Shown here: positions 1 through 10,540 of the stretch, piece by piece
How the letters are laid out: every line of letters starts with the position of its first letter
How positions within the stretch are numbered: the first letter of the stretch is position 1
NCBI GenBank assembly: GCA_963751695.1
Contig: CAVVVP010000004.1
Location: forward strand, 1-64,000
Reading direction: 5' to 3'
Length of the DNA: 64,000 bases
Origin: SZUA-22 sp963751695
GTDB taxonomy: Bacteria > Bacteroidota > Ignavibacteria > Ignavibacteriales > Melioribacteraceae
Program-made: the position numbers and the translations under genes
The notes under the pieces: generated by a model
The model's input: the letters and a program-made list of their open reading frames with translations, nothing else
What the model was told of the DNA's origin: nothing
The model's database searches: none

Positions 1-1519
1 TGTATATGAATATACTCCGCCTCCCACTAACATTGGTCCCGGAAATGTAAGCGGAACATGGACTAAGATGAGCTCCCCTTACTATGTTAATGGTGAAATA
101 ACATATCCCCAATGACTCCACTCTTACAATTGAACCTGGCGTTGAGGTTGTTTTTACAGGACATTACAAATTCAATGTAAAAGGAAGATTATTGGCTATA
201 GGAACAGAGAACTGATACAATTTTATTTACGATTAATGACACAACAGGATTTCACCATCTAACTCTTCCGGATGGCGGCTGGCATGGAATAAAAATATAT
301 GATGTAGCGAGTTCAAACGACAGTACTATTTTTGAATATTGTACTTTCGAATACGGCAAATCAAATACCGGCAGCGGTATTGTTAATCGAAGCGGTGGAG
401 CCATTTATTCCACATATAGATAAGCTTAGGGTCTCACATTGTCTATTCCGGAATAATAAAAGTTATTCTACAGATACTTGGGAGGGCACAAGTGGAGCAA
501 TTTTAATTGTGGGCAATCCGATAATTGAATCTTGTGAATTTTGCTGGAACGAAAGCTCGTGGGGTTCCGCAATGTGTGTAGGAGGTAATACAACAGGTGC
601 AATTATCCGCAATAATCATTTCCATCATAATACTGGGCACGGAACAATAAATGTTTGTGTTGATGCTTATCCAACAATTATAAATAATATAATAGAATAC
701 AACCACTCCTATGGAGAGCCGTCTACCCCTCACGGTCATGGTATTTTACATTTTAGTAATAATAATAATGCTGGAGATGCAAAAATAATAAATAACACTA
801 TTGTGAATAACACTAATGTTGGAGAAGGAGGAGGAATATTTGTGCGTGATGGTAATCCTACTTTTATCAATAATATTGTTTACGGAAATGAACCATCACA
901 AGTTAATTTTCTCTGGGCATCAAGTGTTGGCTTTTATAATAACTTGATTGAAGGAGGTAAGAGAAGGATTTACCGGAGCTGCTTTTACAGGAGCTTATGA
1001 AAATTGTATAGATGCTGATCCTCAATTTGTAAGCTCAAGGATGATTATCATTTACAAGATACCAGTCCCTTGCATTGGAGCCGGATATTATGAAGAGGGA
1101 TTTACTCCCACTTGTGATTGTGAAGGAAATTTAAGACCTATGGGTTCAAATCCAGATATTGGAGCTTACGAAAATAATTTAGATAGCCCAACAGATGTTG
1201 AGGAACAATGAAAGTCAAGTTCCTACTAAATTCGCACTTGCTCAAAATTATCCAAATCCGTTTAACCCAAGCACAACAATAAAATATCAAATACCGGTCA
1301 AACATGACAAAATGACAACGGTCAAATATAAACTGAAAGTTTATGATATCCTGGGAAGACAAGTTGCAACATTAGTAAACGAAGAAAAACCTGTTGGCAA
1401 TTATGAAGTTGAGTTCAACGGTCATTCTGAGAAGGTCGGAATCTAACAAGCGGAGTTTATTTCTATAAGTGAAAGCTGGAAATTATATTGAGACGAAGAA
1501 GATGGTTCTTTTAAACTGA
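1..1519 (+). pseudogene. Frameshifted T9SS-exported right-handed beta-helix protein, 5' end outside the window
   Basis: Reading the pieces together across frames gives one protein. It has a parallel beta-helix with Asn-rich turns (IINNIIEYNHS, AKIINNTIVNNT, PTFINNIVYGN), then a T9SS type A tail with NYPNPFNPSTTIKYQ and a final ETKKMVLLN. Such beta-helix proteins are usually surface adhesins or polysaccharide-active enzymes. No catalytic motif is visible, so the substrate is unknown. Lesions lie near 110 (extra C in CCCC), 224 (extra A), 420, 960, 1205, 1440 and 1468. Each is repaired by a one- or two-base change, and the repaired reading is smooth. The 5' end lies before the window. The gene is either truly decayed or, more likely, damaged by sequencing indels, since the coding signal is intact. 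Confidence 0.75.
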
Positions 1520-1548
1520 GAAGTAAAAAATTAGTAGCATGAATTTAG

Positions 1549-1568
1549 GGGCGAGTCACGACTCGCCC
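1549..1568. repeat. Short perfect inverted repeat (hairpin)
   Basis: A 9-bp inverted repeat, GGGCGAGTC and GACTCGCCC, is separated by only AC. It lies about 30 bases after the stop of the beta-helix gene. It is GC-rich in an AT-rich setting and could stop transcription, but no T-run follows. It may instead be a dispersed repeat element. Confidence 0.45.
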
Positions 1569-1661
1569 AAATTAAAAAATATCAAGAGTGTCCAATCATT
1601 CTGATAACATTCACGACTGAACACACTGATAATCAATCATTAATTTATTAGGAGGTTCACA

Positions 1662-2230
1662 ATGAAAACATTTAATCGTTTAATTGCTATAATAGCATTT
1701 TTCGGTCTCTTACTTGTCGGCTGTTCAGAAAAATCCCAATTGCCGAATGAACCGAAACAAATGAACTGGTAAATTCTCTAGAAAAAGTAACAAAAACCCC
1801 CTATACTGCCAATATTATTTTAGTTGACCTAATTGATCCTGGTACCGTAAAAATTGTAGGACAAAACCTTATTGTAAAAGATAGGGTTGTGAAAACCAGA
1901 TACGAAGCCAGCAATTCCTTAGTAACGGGAGATTTATTGATAACCATAAATTTCAGGTTTAACCTCAAAACCGGAGAAGGACCTACACATGGGAAATGGT
2001 CAAATGTGCCGGATGAATATCCTGATGCCTTATGGGAAGGCAGCTTCACCGGTTATAGAACAAAGACCGGCGAATCTGAGTGGACAGAAAACGTTTCCAT
2101 CGTTGGCAAAGGAGAAGGCGGAGTAATAGATGGAATGAAAAATTTTGCTGACGGAATAATATATTCTACTCATATATATGAGGAAACTGGATTTTCTGGT
2201 GATGCGAGCGGAGTTATAAAATCAAAATAA
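1662..2230 (+). pseudogene. Frameshifted small lipoprotein of unknown function
   Basis: AGGAGG lies seven bases before the ATG. The N-terminus is a lipoprotein signal (MKTFNRLIAIIAFF, lipobox LLVGC), so the product should be anchored in a membrane. The first frame stops after about 36 residues. Restoring one A in the AAA run near 1758 joins it to a second frame (TNELVNSLEKVTKTPYTANI) that runs on for about 150 residues. This part has a beta-rich composition and contains DRVVKTRYEASN and EGSFTGYRTKTGES. No family was recognised. The 156-residue downstream piece alone would lack a signal peptide, so it should be read as one gene with an indel. Confidence 0.65.
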
Positions 2231-2336
2231 TCATTCACATTAATTTAATAAAAAAATGGGCGTGCAATTGGATTTATAAAGGTTGTATATTTAGTTAGAA
2301 TTAACCAAACTTTTTAAGCGATAGTCTGCACAGATA

Positions 2337-2508
2337 AAAGTTTATGATGTATTAGGAAGAGAAGTTACAGCATGTTAAAAACAGGAAATAAACAGTTGGA
2401 AATTATGAAGTAGAATTTGATGCATCACATTTAACAAGTGGAGTATATTTCTACACGATTCAGGCTGAGGATTTTGTAGAGACTAAAAAGATATTACTGC
2501 TCCGCTAA
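2337..2508 (+). pseudogene. Orphan remnant of a T9SS C-terminal sorting domain
   Basis: Across two frames the sequence reads KVYDVLGREVTA, then VGNYEVEFDASHLTSGVYFY, then FVETKKILLLR and a stop. This is the second half of a T9SS type A sorting domain. The NYPNPFNPST half and any passenger domain are missing upstream, and the reading frame is broken near 2375. It is a leftover of a deleted secreted-protein gene, or of recombination between sorting-domain sequences, which are alike across the genome. Confidence 0.6.
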
Positions 2509-2560
2509 ATTGTAGTAGTCGATTAAGTGGCTTTATCGATTACTCATCATAAGTGCCTTC

Positions 2561-2586
2561 AAGCCCGTCATAATTGGCGGGCTTTT
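2561..2586 (+). terminator. Rho-independent terminator
   Basis: AAGCCCGTC pairs with GGCGGGCTT (one G-T pair) around the loop ATAATT, and TTTT follows. It closes the transcription unit that ends in the sorting-domain remnant and separates it from the VOC gene. Confidence 0.75.
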
Positions 2587-2803
2587 GATACTCTTTGCCA
2601 CTAGCAATCGAATTAATTTGACAAGAGCATCATCTTTTCTTAAGTTATTGTTATTCCTCCTTGAGAGAAACGTTCTGAATCTTGAATTGAACATTCTCTC
2701 CTCTAACTATTGGGCTTCTTCCAAGGAAAAACTCCTCTACAAAAAGGTGATCAATTTTTTGAATAGATTAGGTGATTTTTCATAATAAATGTGAGGAGTA
2801 AAT

Positions 2804-3196
2804 ATGCCAATCAATATTAAGACTACAGGAGTAAACCATGTAGCATTTCGAACATCTGATTTAGAACGTGCAAAAAAATTCTACATTGAATTGCTTGGTT
2901 TCCAAAATATTTTAGAGAAACCAGATTTATTTATCTTCTTAGCTGGCGGGACAGCCATCGGTGTTCGCGGTCCAGATTCTACTACTCCAGCAAATGATAC
3001 ATTCAATCCATTCAGAGTGGGATTGGATCATATAGCTTTGGGTTGCGAGGATGAAGCAGAACTGGAAAGAGTAGCGAGAGCACTAAGTGATGCAAATATT
3101 GAAAATACTGGAGTCAAGTTAGATGAAACTTTAAACAAGAGATATGTCGCTTTCAAAGATCCTGATCGAATTTCATGGGAATTTTATATGGTATAG
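2804..3196 (+). CDS. VOC-superfamily (glyoxalase/dioxygenase fold) protein
   Basis: This is a 130-residue single-module VOC protein with two beta-alpha-beta-beta-beta repeats. The usual metal-ligand positions are present: His in VNHVAFR near residue 11, His in GLDHIAL near 75 and Glu in the terminal WEFYMV. Members of the superfamily include glyoxalase I, fosfomycin-resistance proteins and extradiol dioxygenases. The sequence does not say which reaction applies here. It is probably cytoplasmic, since no signal peptide is seen. GAGGAG lies six bases before the ATG. The next gene begins just after or within its 3' end, so the two are likely co-transcribed. Confidence 0.85.
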   Translation: MPINIKTTGVNHVAFRTSDLERAKKFYIELLGFQNILEKPDLFIFLAGGTAIGVRGPDSTTPANDTFNPFRVGLDHIALGCEDEAELERVARALSDANIENTGVKLDETLNKRYVAFKDPDRISWEFYMV

Positions 3197-3219
3197 ACTT
3201 AACAAACTTTACCAACACT

Positions 3220-4743
3220 ATGGAAATAATTCAGAACAAAAAATATGATCTGCAAGAGAGTTTATTTGACTTAGCTTCAATGCTGAGTGAACAGACAGAT
3301 TTTTCTGAAATACTGCGTGTTATTTCAACTAAGACAGTCTCAATATTTGGAGCAGAGGCTGCTTCCATTGTTATGATAAATCCCCGAACTCAAGAAACAT
3401 TAAAAACTGTTATCAAGGAAGAAAAGACTTTGAATAAGGAAGATCACCAATTAGTTCAGACAAATATAATTGGCTGGTCGATGAAAAATAACCTTCCATT
3501 TTTAAGTAATGATTTAAAGAATGACACCAGATTTAGAGCGGGGCTATTCAGTGATACTTTGGTTAGTTCAGCAATGTGTGTGCCGCTGAGATATAGAGGA
3601 AATAATTTTGGTTATATCGTTGTCATTATCACTGATAAAAAACAAAATTATAATGACGATTCATTAAAGTTGTTGGAAAGAATATCTGATATAGCAGCAC
3701 CCCATATAAACAATGTTCAGAAAATTGAAGAGTACTTCAACGTTCCTCTTTCTGATGACTCACTATTTCATAAATACTGGCAGCTCGGATTACTTGGAAA
3801 AAGTGACTCTTTTAAGGCATTGCTGCAAAGTATTGAATCAGCTGCGCGGTGTGATGTTAGAGTAGTATTGGAAGGTCAGACAGGAACAGGTAAGGAATTA
3901 GTAGCAAAAGCGATTCACAAAGTAAGTGGTCGTTCACGGAATCCTTTTATTGCAATTGATTGTGGCGCCATTCCCGAAAACCTTATGGAAAGCGAACTAT
4001 TTGGTCACGTTCGGGGTGCATTTACGGGGGCAAGTAGAGATCGATCGGGTTTAATTATTGAAGCTAACAAGGGTACTTTGTTTATGGATGAAATAAATAA
4101 TTTATCTATTGAGATGCAATCGAAATTACTTAGAGCATTGCAAGAAAGTGAGGTTAGGCCCGTTGGAAGCAATAAGAAAATCAATATAGATGTAAGAATT
4201 ATTTCGGCTTCAAGTTGTTCACTTTCAAAGGAGGTAGAACAGAAGAGATTTCGAGAGGATTTATTTTTTAGGCTAATGGTTTATCCTATTTATATTCCAA
4301 CCTTAGAAGAGCGTAAAAATGACATTCCGCTGCTCGCTAATAGTTTCTTAAGTAAAAATGCGAAAGAACAAAATAAAAAAGTAAAGTTCTTTAATAAAGA
4401 TATCTTGGAATACATGAAGATAAAACAGTGGCCTGGGAATATACGCGAACTTGAAAACTTCGTTGAAAGACTAGTTACTTTTGCTCCGAATTCTGCAGAA
4501 GAACTTGAAATCTCATCACTTCCTTACGAATTAAAACGATCAATAGAAGAATTTCATATTTCTAAGAAAGAAAGGCAAACACAACCACTTATGGATTCTA
4601 TGAGGGATTATGAAAAAAATATTTTATTGAACACACTTGAAGAAAATGAATGGAATCAAAATAAAACAGCTCGACAACTCAATATACTGGAACAAACACT
4701 ACGAGCGAAAATGAAAAAACTTGGAATTGTAAGAAACAAATAG
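3220..4743 (+). CDS. Sigma-54-dependent transcriptional activator with N-terminal GAF domain
   Basis: Residues about 10-165 form a GAF sensor domain. Residues about 190-420 form the AAA+ sigma-54-interaction domain, with Walker A GQTGTGKE, the sigma-54 contact loop GAFTGA, Walker B GTLFMDE and the arginine-finger region RFREDLFFRL. The last about 45 residues are a Fis-type helix-turn-helix (WNQNKTARQLNI). It should activate sigma-54 promoters in response to a small ligand or redox signal bound by GAF. There is no receiver domain, so control is not by phosphotransfer. An in-frame ATG 45 bases upstream would overlap the VOC gene by 22 bases. I chose the later ATG because it removes the overlap, but neither start has a clear ribosome site. 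Confidence 0.88.
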   Translation: MEIIQNKKYDLQESLFDLASMLSEQTDFSEILRVISTKTVSIFGAEAASIVMINPRTQETLKTVIKEEKTLNKEDHQLVQTNIIGWSMKNNLPFLSNDLKNDTRFRAGLFSDTLVSSAMCVPLRYRGNNFGYIVVIITDKKQNYNDDSLKLLERISDIAAPHINNVQKIEEYFNVPLSDDSLFHKYWQLGLLGKSDSFKALLQSIESAARCDVRVVLEGQTGTGKELVAKAIHKVSGRSRNPFIAIDCGAIPENLMESELFGHVRGAFTGASRDRSGLIIEANKGTLFMDEINNLSIEMQSKLLRALQESEVRPVGSNKKINIDVRIISASSCSLSKEVEQKRFREDLFFRLMVYPIYIPTLEERKNDIPLLANSFLSKNAKEQNKKVKFFNKDILEYMKIKQWPGNIRELENFVERLVTFAPNSAEELEISSLPYELKRSIEEFHISKKERQTQPLMDSMRDYEKNILLNTLEENEWNQNKTARQLNILEQTLRAKMKKLGIVRNK

Positions 4744-4751
4744 TTTTCTAG

Positions 4752-6982
4752 ATGATAGGACAGATTAATATCCCATTACAAAATTATCAAGAAGCTTGGT
4801 GAAGGTGGTATGGGCGTTGTCTATAAAGCATTTGATACTAAGTTAAAAAGGCAGGTAGCCCTAAAGTTTCTTTCACCAGTATTGACAAGAAGTTACGATG
4901 CTAACATAAGATTTATTGATGAAGCACAATCTGCTTCCGCCCTAGACCATCAAAATATCTCAACAATATATGAAATAAATGAGAGTAAAGATGGAAGGGT
5001 TTTCATCTCAATGGCTTATTACAACGGGGAAACACTAAGTGAAAAAATATCCAAAGGACAACTGCTAATAAGGGAAGTAATTGAAATTGCAATTCAAATT
5101 GCAGAAGGACTCTCAAAAGCACATCAAAAAGGGATTATACACAAGGATATTAAACCGGCAAATATTATTATTGCTGCTGGGGGTACTGTAAAAATAATTG
5201 ATTTCGGCCTTTCAAGACTTCAGGACCATAATGATACTCCATTACCAAAAAATACTATGGGGACGGTGACCTATATGTCTCCTGAACAAATTGAGGGAAA
5301 AGAAATAGATTCTCGGACAGATATTTGGTCACTAGCAGTAACCATTTATGAAATGCTAACATCGACCAGACCATTTGAAGGGGAATATGACCAGGAAATT
5401 ATTTATTCAATTTTGAATGAAGAACCTGAGGCAATTAGTAAATATGTTCCTAAAATACCAGCCGAGCTAGAAAGGTTATTGAGGAAGGCTTTGGCAAAAA
5501 ATCCGAATGATAGATATATCAATATAGATGAGTTTTTAACTGAACTACAACATCTCAGAACAGTTCTCACAAGTGGGCTGAATAATGCATCTGATAATCG
5601 AGACAAGCATCTATCGCTGGCAGTGTTACCGCTATTGAATCTTTCAATTCATTCAGAACAGGAATATTTTACAGATGGGATGACAGATACATTGATAACT
5701 GAACTCGCAAAGATCCGCGCTTTGAAAGTAATATCTAGAACTTCCATAATGCATTACAAGAATACAGAAAAGTCTTTATCAGAAATTGCGGCAGAACTGA
5801 ACGCAGACATCTTAGTGGAAGGTTCTGTGCTAAGAGAAGGAAGCAAAATTCAAATTACAGTGCAGTTAATTGATGCTCATAAAGATATCCATATATGGGC
5901 AGAAACTTATGAACGTGATCTACAGGATATTTTTGTTTTGCAAGGTGAATTAGTAAAGACGATAACAAGTAAGATTCAAGTTAATCTGACACAACACGAG
6001 AAAAAAAGATATTCATGGAATCATCCAATAAATCCCGAACCGTATGATAATTATTTAACAGGCTGTTTCCATTTTTGTCAACTCTCGCCTAAACATTTCG
6101 ATGTTGCATTGGAATATTTTAAACTTGCACTTGATCATGATCCCAAATATGCTCTAGCTTATGTGGGTATATCTAAGGTATGGTTATCAAGGGGGTATTG
6201 GGGTATGAGAGCACCAACTGAAGCAATTCTGGAATCGAAAAAAGCTGTTCTAAAAGCTCTTGAACTTGATGATACACTTGAAGAAGCTCATGATGTACTA
6301 GGAAGAATAAAATATTTTTATGATTGGGATTGGGATGGAGCTGAAAAAGAATTCCGCACGGCGATAAACCTTAATACAAATTATGCTGATGCTCACTGAT
6401 TCTATTCAGCCCTTCTAAGGTCAGTGAAGCGAGATGAGGAAGCGTCAATTGAGGTTAATATAGGAGTAGAGTTAGATCCTATTAATTTTTTAACGCACGT
6501 GTTTTATGTGGGGCATCTAATTCATATTAATCAATTTGATGAGGCGATAGAAAAACTTGAAGAGATGCTGAAAATTGAACCAAACCTTCCAATGGCTCAT
6601 CGATATCTGTGGGTTTGTTATCATCAAAAAGGATTTTACGATAGAGCTTTAGAAGAAGCTATTAAATACTTTAATTATTCAGAGGAAATAGAGATTGCTT
6701 CAACATTATCCGAAAGTGCAAGAAACTTAGATTATAAGAAGACGATGGAATTTGTAGCAAAAAAAATGGAGCACTCATCAAGTTACAATTTCATTCAGCC
6801 GATATGGATAGCCAGATTATATGCGTATGCTGGGAATAAAAAACGCTCTCTTGATTGGCTAAATATAGCTCATGCAAAACGAGATCCTTTAATGGTTAAT
6901 CTCAGATCAAGTAAAGATTGGGAAAAGTCTGCAAGATGAGTCGATGTATAAAGATCTATTAAAGAAAATGAAATTATTTTAA
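4752..6982 (+). pseudogene. Disrupted Ser/Thr protein kinase with TolB/FlgO-like and TPR domains
   Basis: The kinase domain (about the first 260 residues) has the glycine loop GEGGMGVVYKA, catalytic HKDIKPAN (HRD changed to HKD), IDFGLS and MSPEQ. A FlgO/TolB-like module follows (LAVLPLLNL, EYFTDGMTDTL, DILVEGSV), then TPRs. This architecture is known from bacterial signalling proteins, often linked to transcription regulators, and here it follows a sigma-54 activator. Three lesions are seen. The N-terminal MIGQINI is out of frame with HYKIIKKLGEG unless one base near 4772 is dropped. TGA at 6397 replaces an expected Trp codon (ADAH-W-FYS). An extra A in AAAA at 6923 hides the natural C-terminus DESMYKDLLKKMKLF. 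It may be a pseudogene or sequence error. Confidence 0.8.
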
Positions 6983-7011
6983 AATAACAATAGTATAATT
7001 TAGCTGTTACA

Positions 7012-7027
7012 CGCAAAATATTGCGAT
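7012..7027. promoter_or_regulatory. Palindromic site CGCAA-N4-TTGCG, copy 1 (possible operator)
   Basis: The 16 bases CGCAAAATATTGCGAT contain a 5-bp inverted repeat around AATA. They lie 53 bases before the start of the SnoaL-like gene. The same 16 bases recur 534 bases downstream, in front of the FG-GAP gene. Two exact copies in adjacent promoter regions suggest a binding site for a dimeric regulator. The protein is unknown. Confidence 0.4.
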
Positions 7028-7079
7028 GATTATGAAAGAATCAATTATAGAATCTTGATAAATAATTAGGAGAATAAGA

Positions 7080-7499
7080 ATGAATAATTCAGAAATTGAC
7101 GTTAAAGAAATCAAGGAAACTTTAAATCAATATGGTAAATTTGCTAATTCTGGCGATCTTGAAGGTTGGATTTCTCTTTGGGATGAAGAAGGAGTTCAAA
7201 TGCCTGCAGATCTTCCGTCTATTCTCGGGAAAGTAAAAATAAAAGAAAGAATGAGACCATTTTTTGAAGAGATGACAGTGGATATACAATTTCTGGAAAT
7301 TGAAGATGTAAGAGTCTATGGTGATATGGGTTTGACACGATGTTCATATACACTAGCCGTAACACCTTTAAATACTGATGAAAAAATAGTAGTTGTTCCA
7401 AATGGGAAAGCATTAACTCTATATCAAAGACAATCTGATAATACATGGAAAATTGTTTATGATTGTGTTAACTCAAACATTCCAATTTCTGATGAATGA
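7080..7499 (+). CDS. SnoaL/NTF2-like (DUF4440-type) protein
   Basis: This is a 139-residue protein with the cone-shaped alpha+beta layout of the NTF2-like superfamily. An N-terminal helix leads into the characteristic GDLEGWISLWDEEGVQMP, then a variable loop (SILGKVKIKERM) and curved sheet strands ending in NTWKIVYDCVNS. Small proteins of this type act as isomerases, hydrolases or ligand-binding proteins. Nothing here fixes a reaction. It is cytoplasmic by prediction. AGGAG precedes the ATG by eight bases. It stands alone between two intergenic regions, each carrying the CGCAA-N4-TTGCG palindrome. Confidence 0.75.
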   Translation: MNNSEIDVKEIKETLNQYGKFANSGDLEGWISLWDEEGVQMPADLPSILGKVKIKERMRPFFEEMTVDIQFLEIEDVRVYGDMGLTRCSYTLAVTPLNTDEKIVVVPNGKALTLYQRQSDNTWKIVYDCVNSNIPISDE

Positions 7500-7810
7500 A
7501 AAACTTTGCATAATTTGACAATATATCAATAGATACATACTGCCTCGCAAAATATTGCGATATTTTAATTATTTCATTGAAGAGTTTATTGTGTCGCAAT
7601 TATCAAAAATACTGAGCCTTATAAAACCTCAATTATATTCTGAGTATTTATCATTAAAAATTATTGCGATAATCTACCCATTGTCCTAATAACAGAGTAA
7701 ACATCTAAACAATAACTCATTAAAATATAATAAGTTAGCTCACCATCAAACTGATGTTATTACTTGGCATAATTATTATTACTATTTTTAATTCTTCATA
7801 GGAGGATAAA
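7500..7810. promoter_or_regulatory. Intergenic region with palindrome copy 2 and two related half-sites
   Basis: This 311-base gap holds the second exact CGCAAAATATTGCGAT (7546-7561), a related TCGCAATTATC near 7594 and ATTATTGCGATAA near 7661. The last two look like diverged or half versions of the same site. A good Shine-Dalgarno (AGGAGG) precedes the next ATG. No terminator hairpin and no open frame of note was seen. Confidence 0.4.
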
Positions 7811-9851
7811 ATGAGAGCGTTTTCTACTATCATATTAATTCAATTTTTACTTTTTATTCTTTTCAGTAATTTTTCCCCAACTTATGGTCAGTGGCAAAAG
7901 TACATTATTGATGATGACATTAATTTAGCTGTATCTGTTGATGTGGCGGACATGGTTAGTGATACTAGGTTGGATTTGATCGTAACAAATTTCAATGGCA
8001 ATGAAATTATATTGTACCAGAATAATTTTCCTAAATGGATTAAGCATACTGTAGATAGTGTTGGCGCAACTTTTGCTTGGAGCGGAGATATGGATGGAGA
8101 TGATACACTTGATATTGTTGCTCATTATACAGATCAAAAGAATTGTTTGGTATGAAAATAATCATCCAACATGGACTAGACATATCATTTCTGCTAATAC
8201 CGACAACACTGATTTTATTCTTGTTGCGGATTTCGATAACGATGATACACTTGATGTTGTAACAGCTGGTGATTATTCCTATGGGGGCGATGTAGTCTGG
8301 TATGAAAATAATCATCCCATTTGGAATAAACATATCATTGAGTCAGGTTCATCAGAATATCCGTCCCTTGCTGTTGCAGATATTGATGACGATGGATTCC
8401 TCGATATAGCAGCAACTATGAGCACGGAAAATAAAGTTGTTTGGTTTAGAAATGAAAACGGTGGACTATCTTGGACTAAACATTCAATTGATAATAATCT
8501 CCCCAAAGCTTGGGGTATAAATAGTTCCGATATAAATGGTGATAATAAAATAGATATTATAGCAACAGGACAGAACGCAAATAGTGTGGCGTGGTATGAG
8601 AATAGTTATCCCTCTTGGACTAAGCATCTCATTGATGCAGATTTGATAGGGGCAAATTGGGTTGATGCGGCAGATGTCAATGGCGATGATAAAATTGATG
8701 TAATAGCAAGTGGATTTTCTGCAGATGATGTTGTCTGGTATGAAAATAATCTTCACAATTGGAATAAAAATATAATCGATTCAAATTTAGATGCACCACG
8801 AGTATTCGCAATCACCGACATTGATGGAGATAACACAAATGATTTAGTAGTGCCAGCGCAGAGCAGTATAGTCTGGTATAAGAATCCTTATACAACAGTC
8901 GCTTATGGAAAATCTATGGAAGTTTATCCAAAATATATTCGTCCGGAAGGTGATACGCTTTTAATAAATGCTCACCTTTCCAATCCGGAAGAACACCAAG
9001 TTACAGTTTATGCTAAAATAAGTGGAGATGAAGAGACTTTTTTAGATTCCATTGAATTGTTTGACGACGGTTTGCACAGAGATGATAAGGCTTCAGATAA
9101 TTTATGGGGAGGAGCCACATGGTTGTCGGCTTTACTGATAGATATGTATAGAGTGAATCTTTCTGTAACTGACTTAACTGCAGAGATTCATTATTTACAG
9201 CCTATCGAATCTTATTTTACAACAGAAGGACCGTTGTTAGTTAATCATTATGAAATTCCTCAAGAAATAGAAAATGCTTTTAATCTCAAGTTACATTTAA
9301 TCAATAAAGATTTAGTAAATTCAGCTATAAATGTTAAAGCAGCATTGTCTTCTTCAGATACAAACGTAGTTAACGTTGATTTTAATTATCAAAGTTTCGG
9401 AACTATAGATCCCGGGCAAATAAAAAATAGTGCTGGGGGCTCCAATGTTTACACTCAGAACAATCCTGATAGCATCAAATTTAATGTTGATATTTTCAGT
9501 AATGGCATTTTATATTGGAGTGATACAATTACTGTTAAGATACATCTTAATGTTAATGACGTTGAAGATGTAGCTTCAGGTTTCCCAACAGAATTTGCCT
9601 TTGAGCAAAACTATCCCAATCCTTTCAACCCAAGTACAAAAATAAAATATTCTATACAAGAAAACAGTTTTGTTAATCTAAAAGTATTTGATGTTTTAGG
9701 AAGAGAGGTAGCAATTCTCGTTAATGAGCAGCAGAAGGCTGGTTATTATGAGGTAAATTTTAACGCTTCATATTTGAAATCTGGAGTTTACTTTTACAAA
9801 ATAAATGCTGGAAGTTTTGTTGAAACTAAGAAAATGGTATTGTTAAAATAA
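7811..9851 (+). pseudogene. FG-GAP/VCBS-repeat T9SS-secreted protein with one frameshift
   Basis: A signal peptide (MRAFSTIILIQFLLFILF) is followed by about seven FG-GAP/VCBS repeats, each with an Asp-rich calcium loop (DMDGDDTLD, DFDNDDTLD, DINGDNKID, DVNGDDKID) and VWYEN strands. These form a beta-propeller like those of integrin-alpha and surface proteins. A region of unknown fold and a T9SS type A tail (NYPNPFNPSTKIKYS, ending ETKKMVLLK) follow. It should be exported and anchored or released at the surface. The frame breaks once, in AAAA at 8135-8138. Removing one A joins HYTDQ to RIVWYENNHP and gives a continuous protein of about 680 residues, so the gene is probably intact in the organism. 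Confidence 0.85.
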
Positions 9852-9917
9852 TACACCTCTTGGGAAATACATTCCTAAGAGTAAAAATAAATTATTAATA
9901 AAAAAGAGGAGAGAAAC

Positions 9918-10442
9918 ATGAAACATTCAATCTTGACATTCTTGGTTATTGGAATAGCCATGATCTTGTTTAGCTGTTCAGAAAATAATCCGACTGGTCC
10001 AGAGTTTAGTCAAAGTGATCAAATATCCACAACATTTGCAAAGAAATCTTTAGCAAAATTTGTTGGTGAAATGGATTTAACTTTTGATTTTTTACGCGCA
10101 CCATATTTTTGGCAAGGCACGGTAGATTTTGGAAATAATGAAGTTTATGGTATAAGATTTGAAAGTTTAGGACCACCCATGGTTTATGGACAATCAAGTC
10201 ATTTTGAAGAAAATTTTGAAATTTTTGAGCTAGGCAATACTGACAACGTATACTTAAAGGGTCCAGATGCTGGAGTTATTAGCTTAAAGAATTCTAAGTT
10301 CCGGGCAAACGGGGAGGTAACATTAGCAAATGCACCATTTACTATGTGGAATGGAACTAATGCTCATTTCAATGGCATAATAACAGAATGGGGAACGGAT
10401 GGATTTCCCGTATCTGGTAATGGTACATTTCGGATAAACTGA
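9918..10442 (+). CDS. Lipoprotein of unknown function
   Basis: The 174-residue product starts with a type II signal peptide (MKHSILTFLVIGIAMILF, lipobox LFSC, then SENNPTGP, the linker common in lipoproteins of this group). The mature part is beta-rich, with aromatic and Gly/Asn-rich strands (GEVTLANAPFTMWNGTNA, then GNGTFRIN at the end). This suggests a compact beta-sandwich. No catalytic motif or family was recognised. AGAGGAGAG precedes the ATG. It lies 66 bases after the FG-GAP gene and ends before a clear terminator, so both may belong to one transcription unit. Confidence 0.7.
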   Translation: MKHSILTFLVIGIAMILFSCSENNPTGPEFSQSDQISTTFAKKSLAKFVGEMDLTFDFLRAPYFWQGTVDFGNNEVYGIRFESLGPPMVYGQSSHFEENFEIFELGNTDNVYLKGPDAGVISLKNSKFRANGEVTLANAPFTMWNGTNAHFNGIITEWGTDGFPVSGNGTFRIN

Positions 10443-10513
10443 TTGAAGAAACAGGTATACTAAGAATCAATTTAATGAGGGAAAAGAATTTGAGTATCAA
10501 TTTAGCATCTTAC

Positions 10514-10538
10514 AGCCCGTCTTTATTGGCGGGTTTTT
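10514..10538 (+). terminator. Rho-independent terminator
   Basis: CCCGTC pairs with GGCGGG (one G-T pair) around TTTATT, and TTTTT follows. It ends the lipoprotein transcript just before the convergent saccharopine-dehydrogenase-like gene. The stem is nearly the same as that of the terminator at 2561. Confidence 0.75.
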
Positions 10539-10540
10539 GA

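Noticed and set aside
2585..2785. 66-codon plus-strand frame before the VOC gene
   Set aside because: Starts inside a terminator, Leu/Ser/Asn-rich with no family signal and no ribosome site; likely chance.
6397..6399. In-frame TGA in the kinase gene read as selenocysteine or programmed readthrough
   Set aside because: The context fits a Trp codon (TGG to TGA), no SECIS-like stem seen, and two other lesions lie in the same gene.
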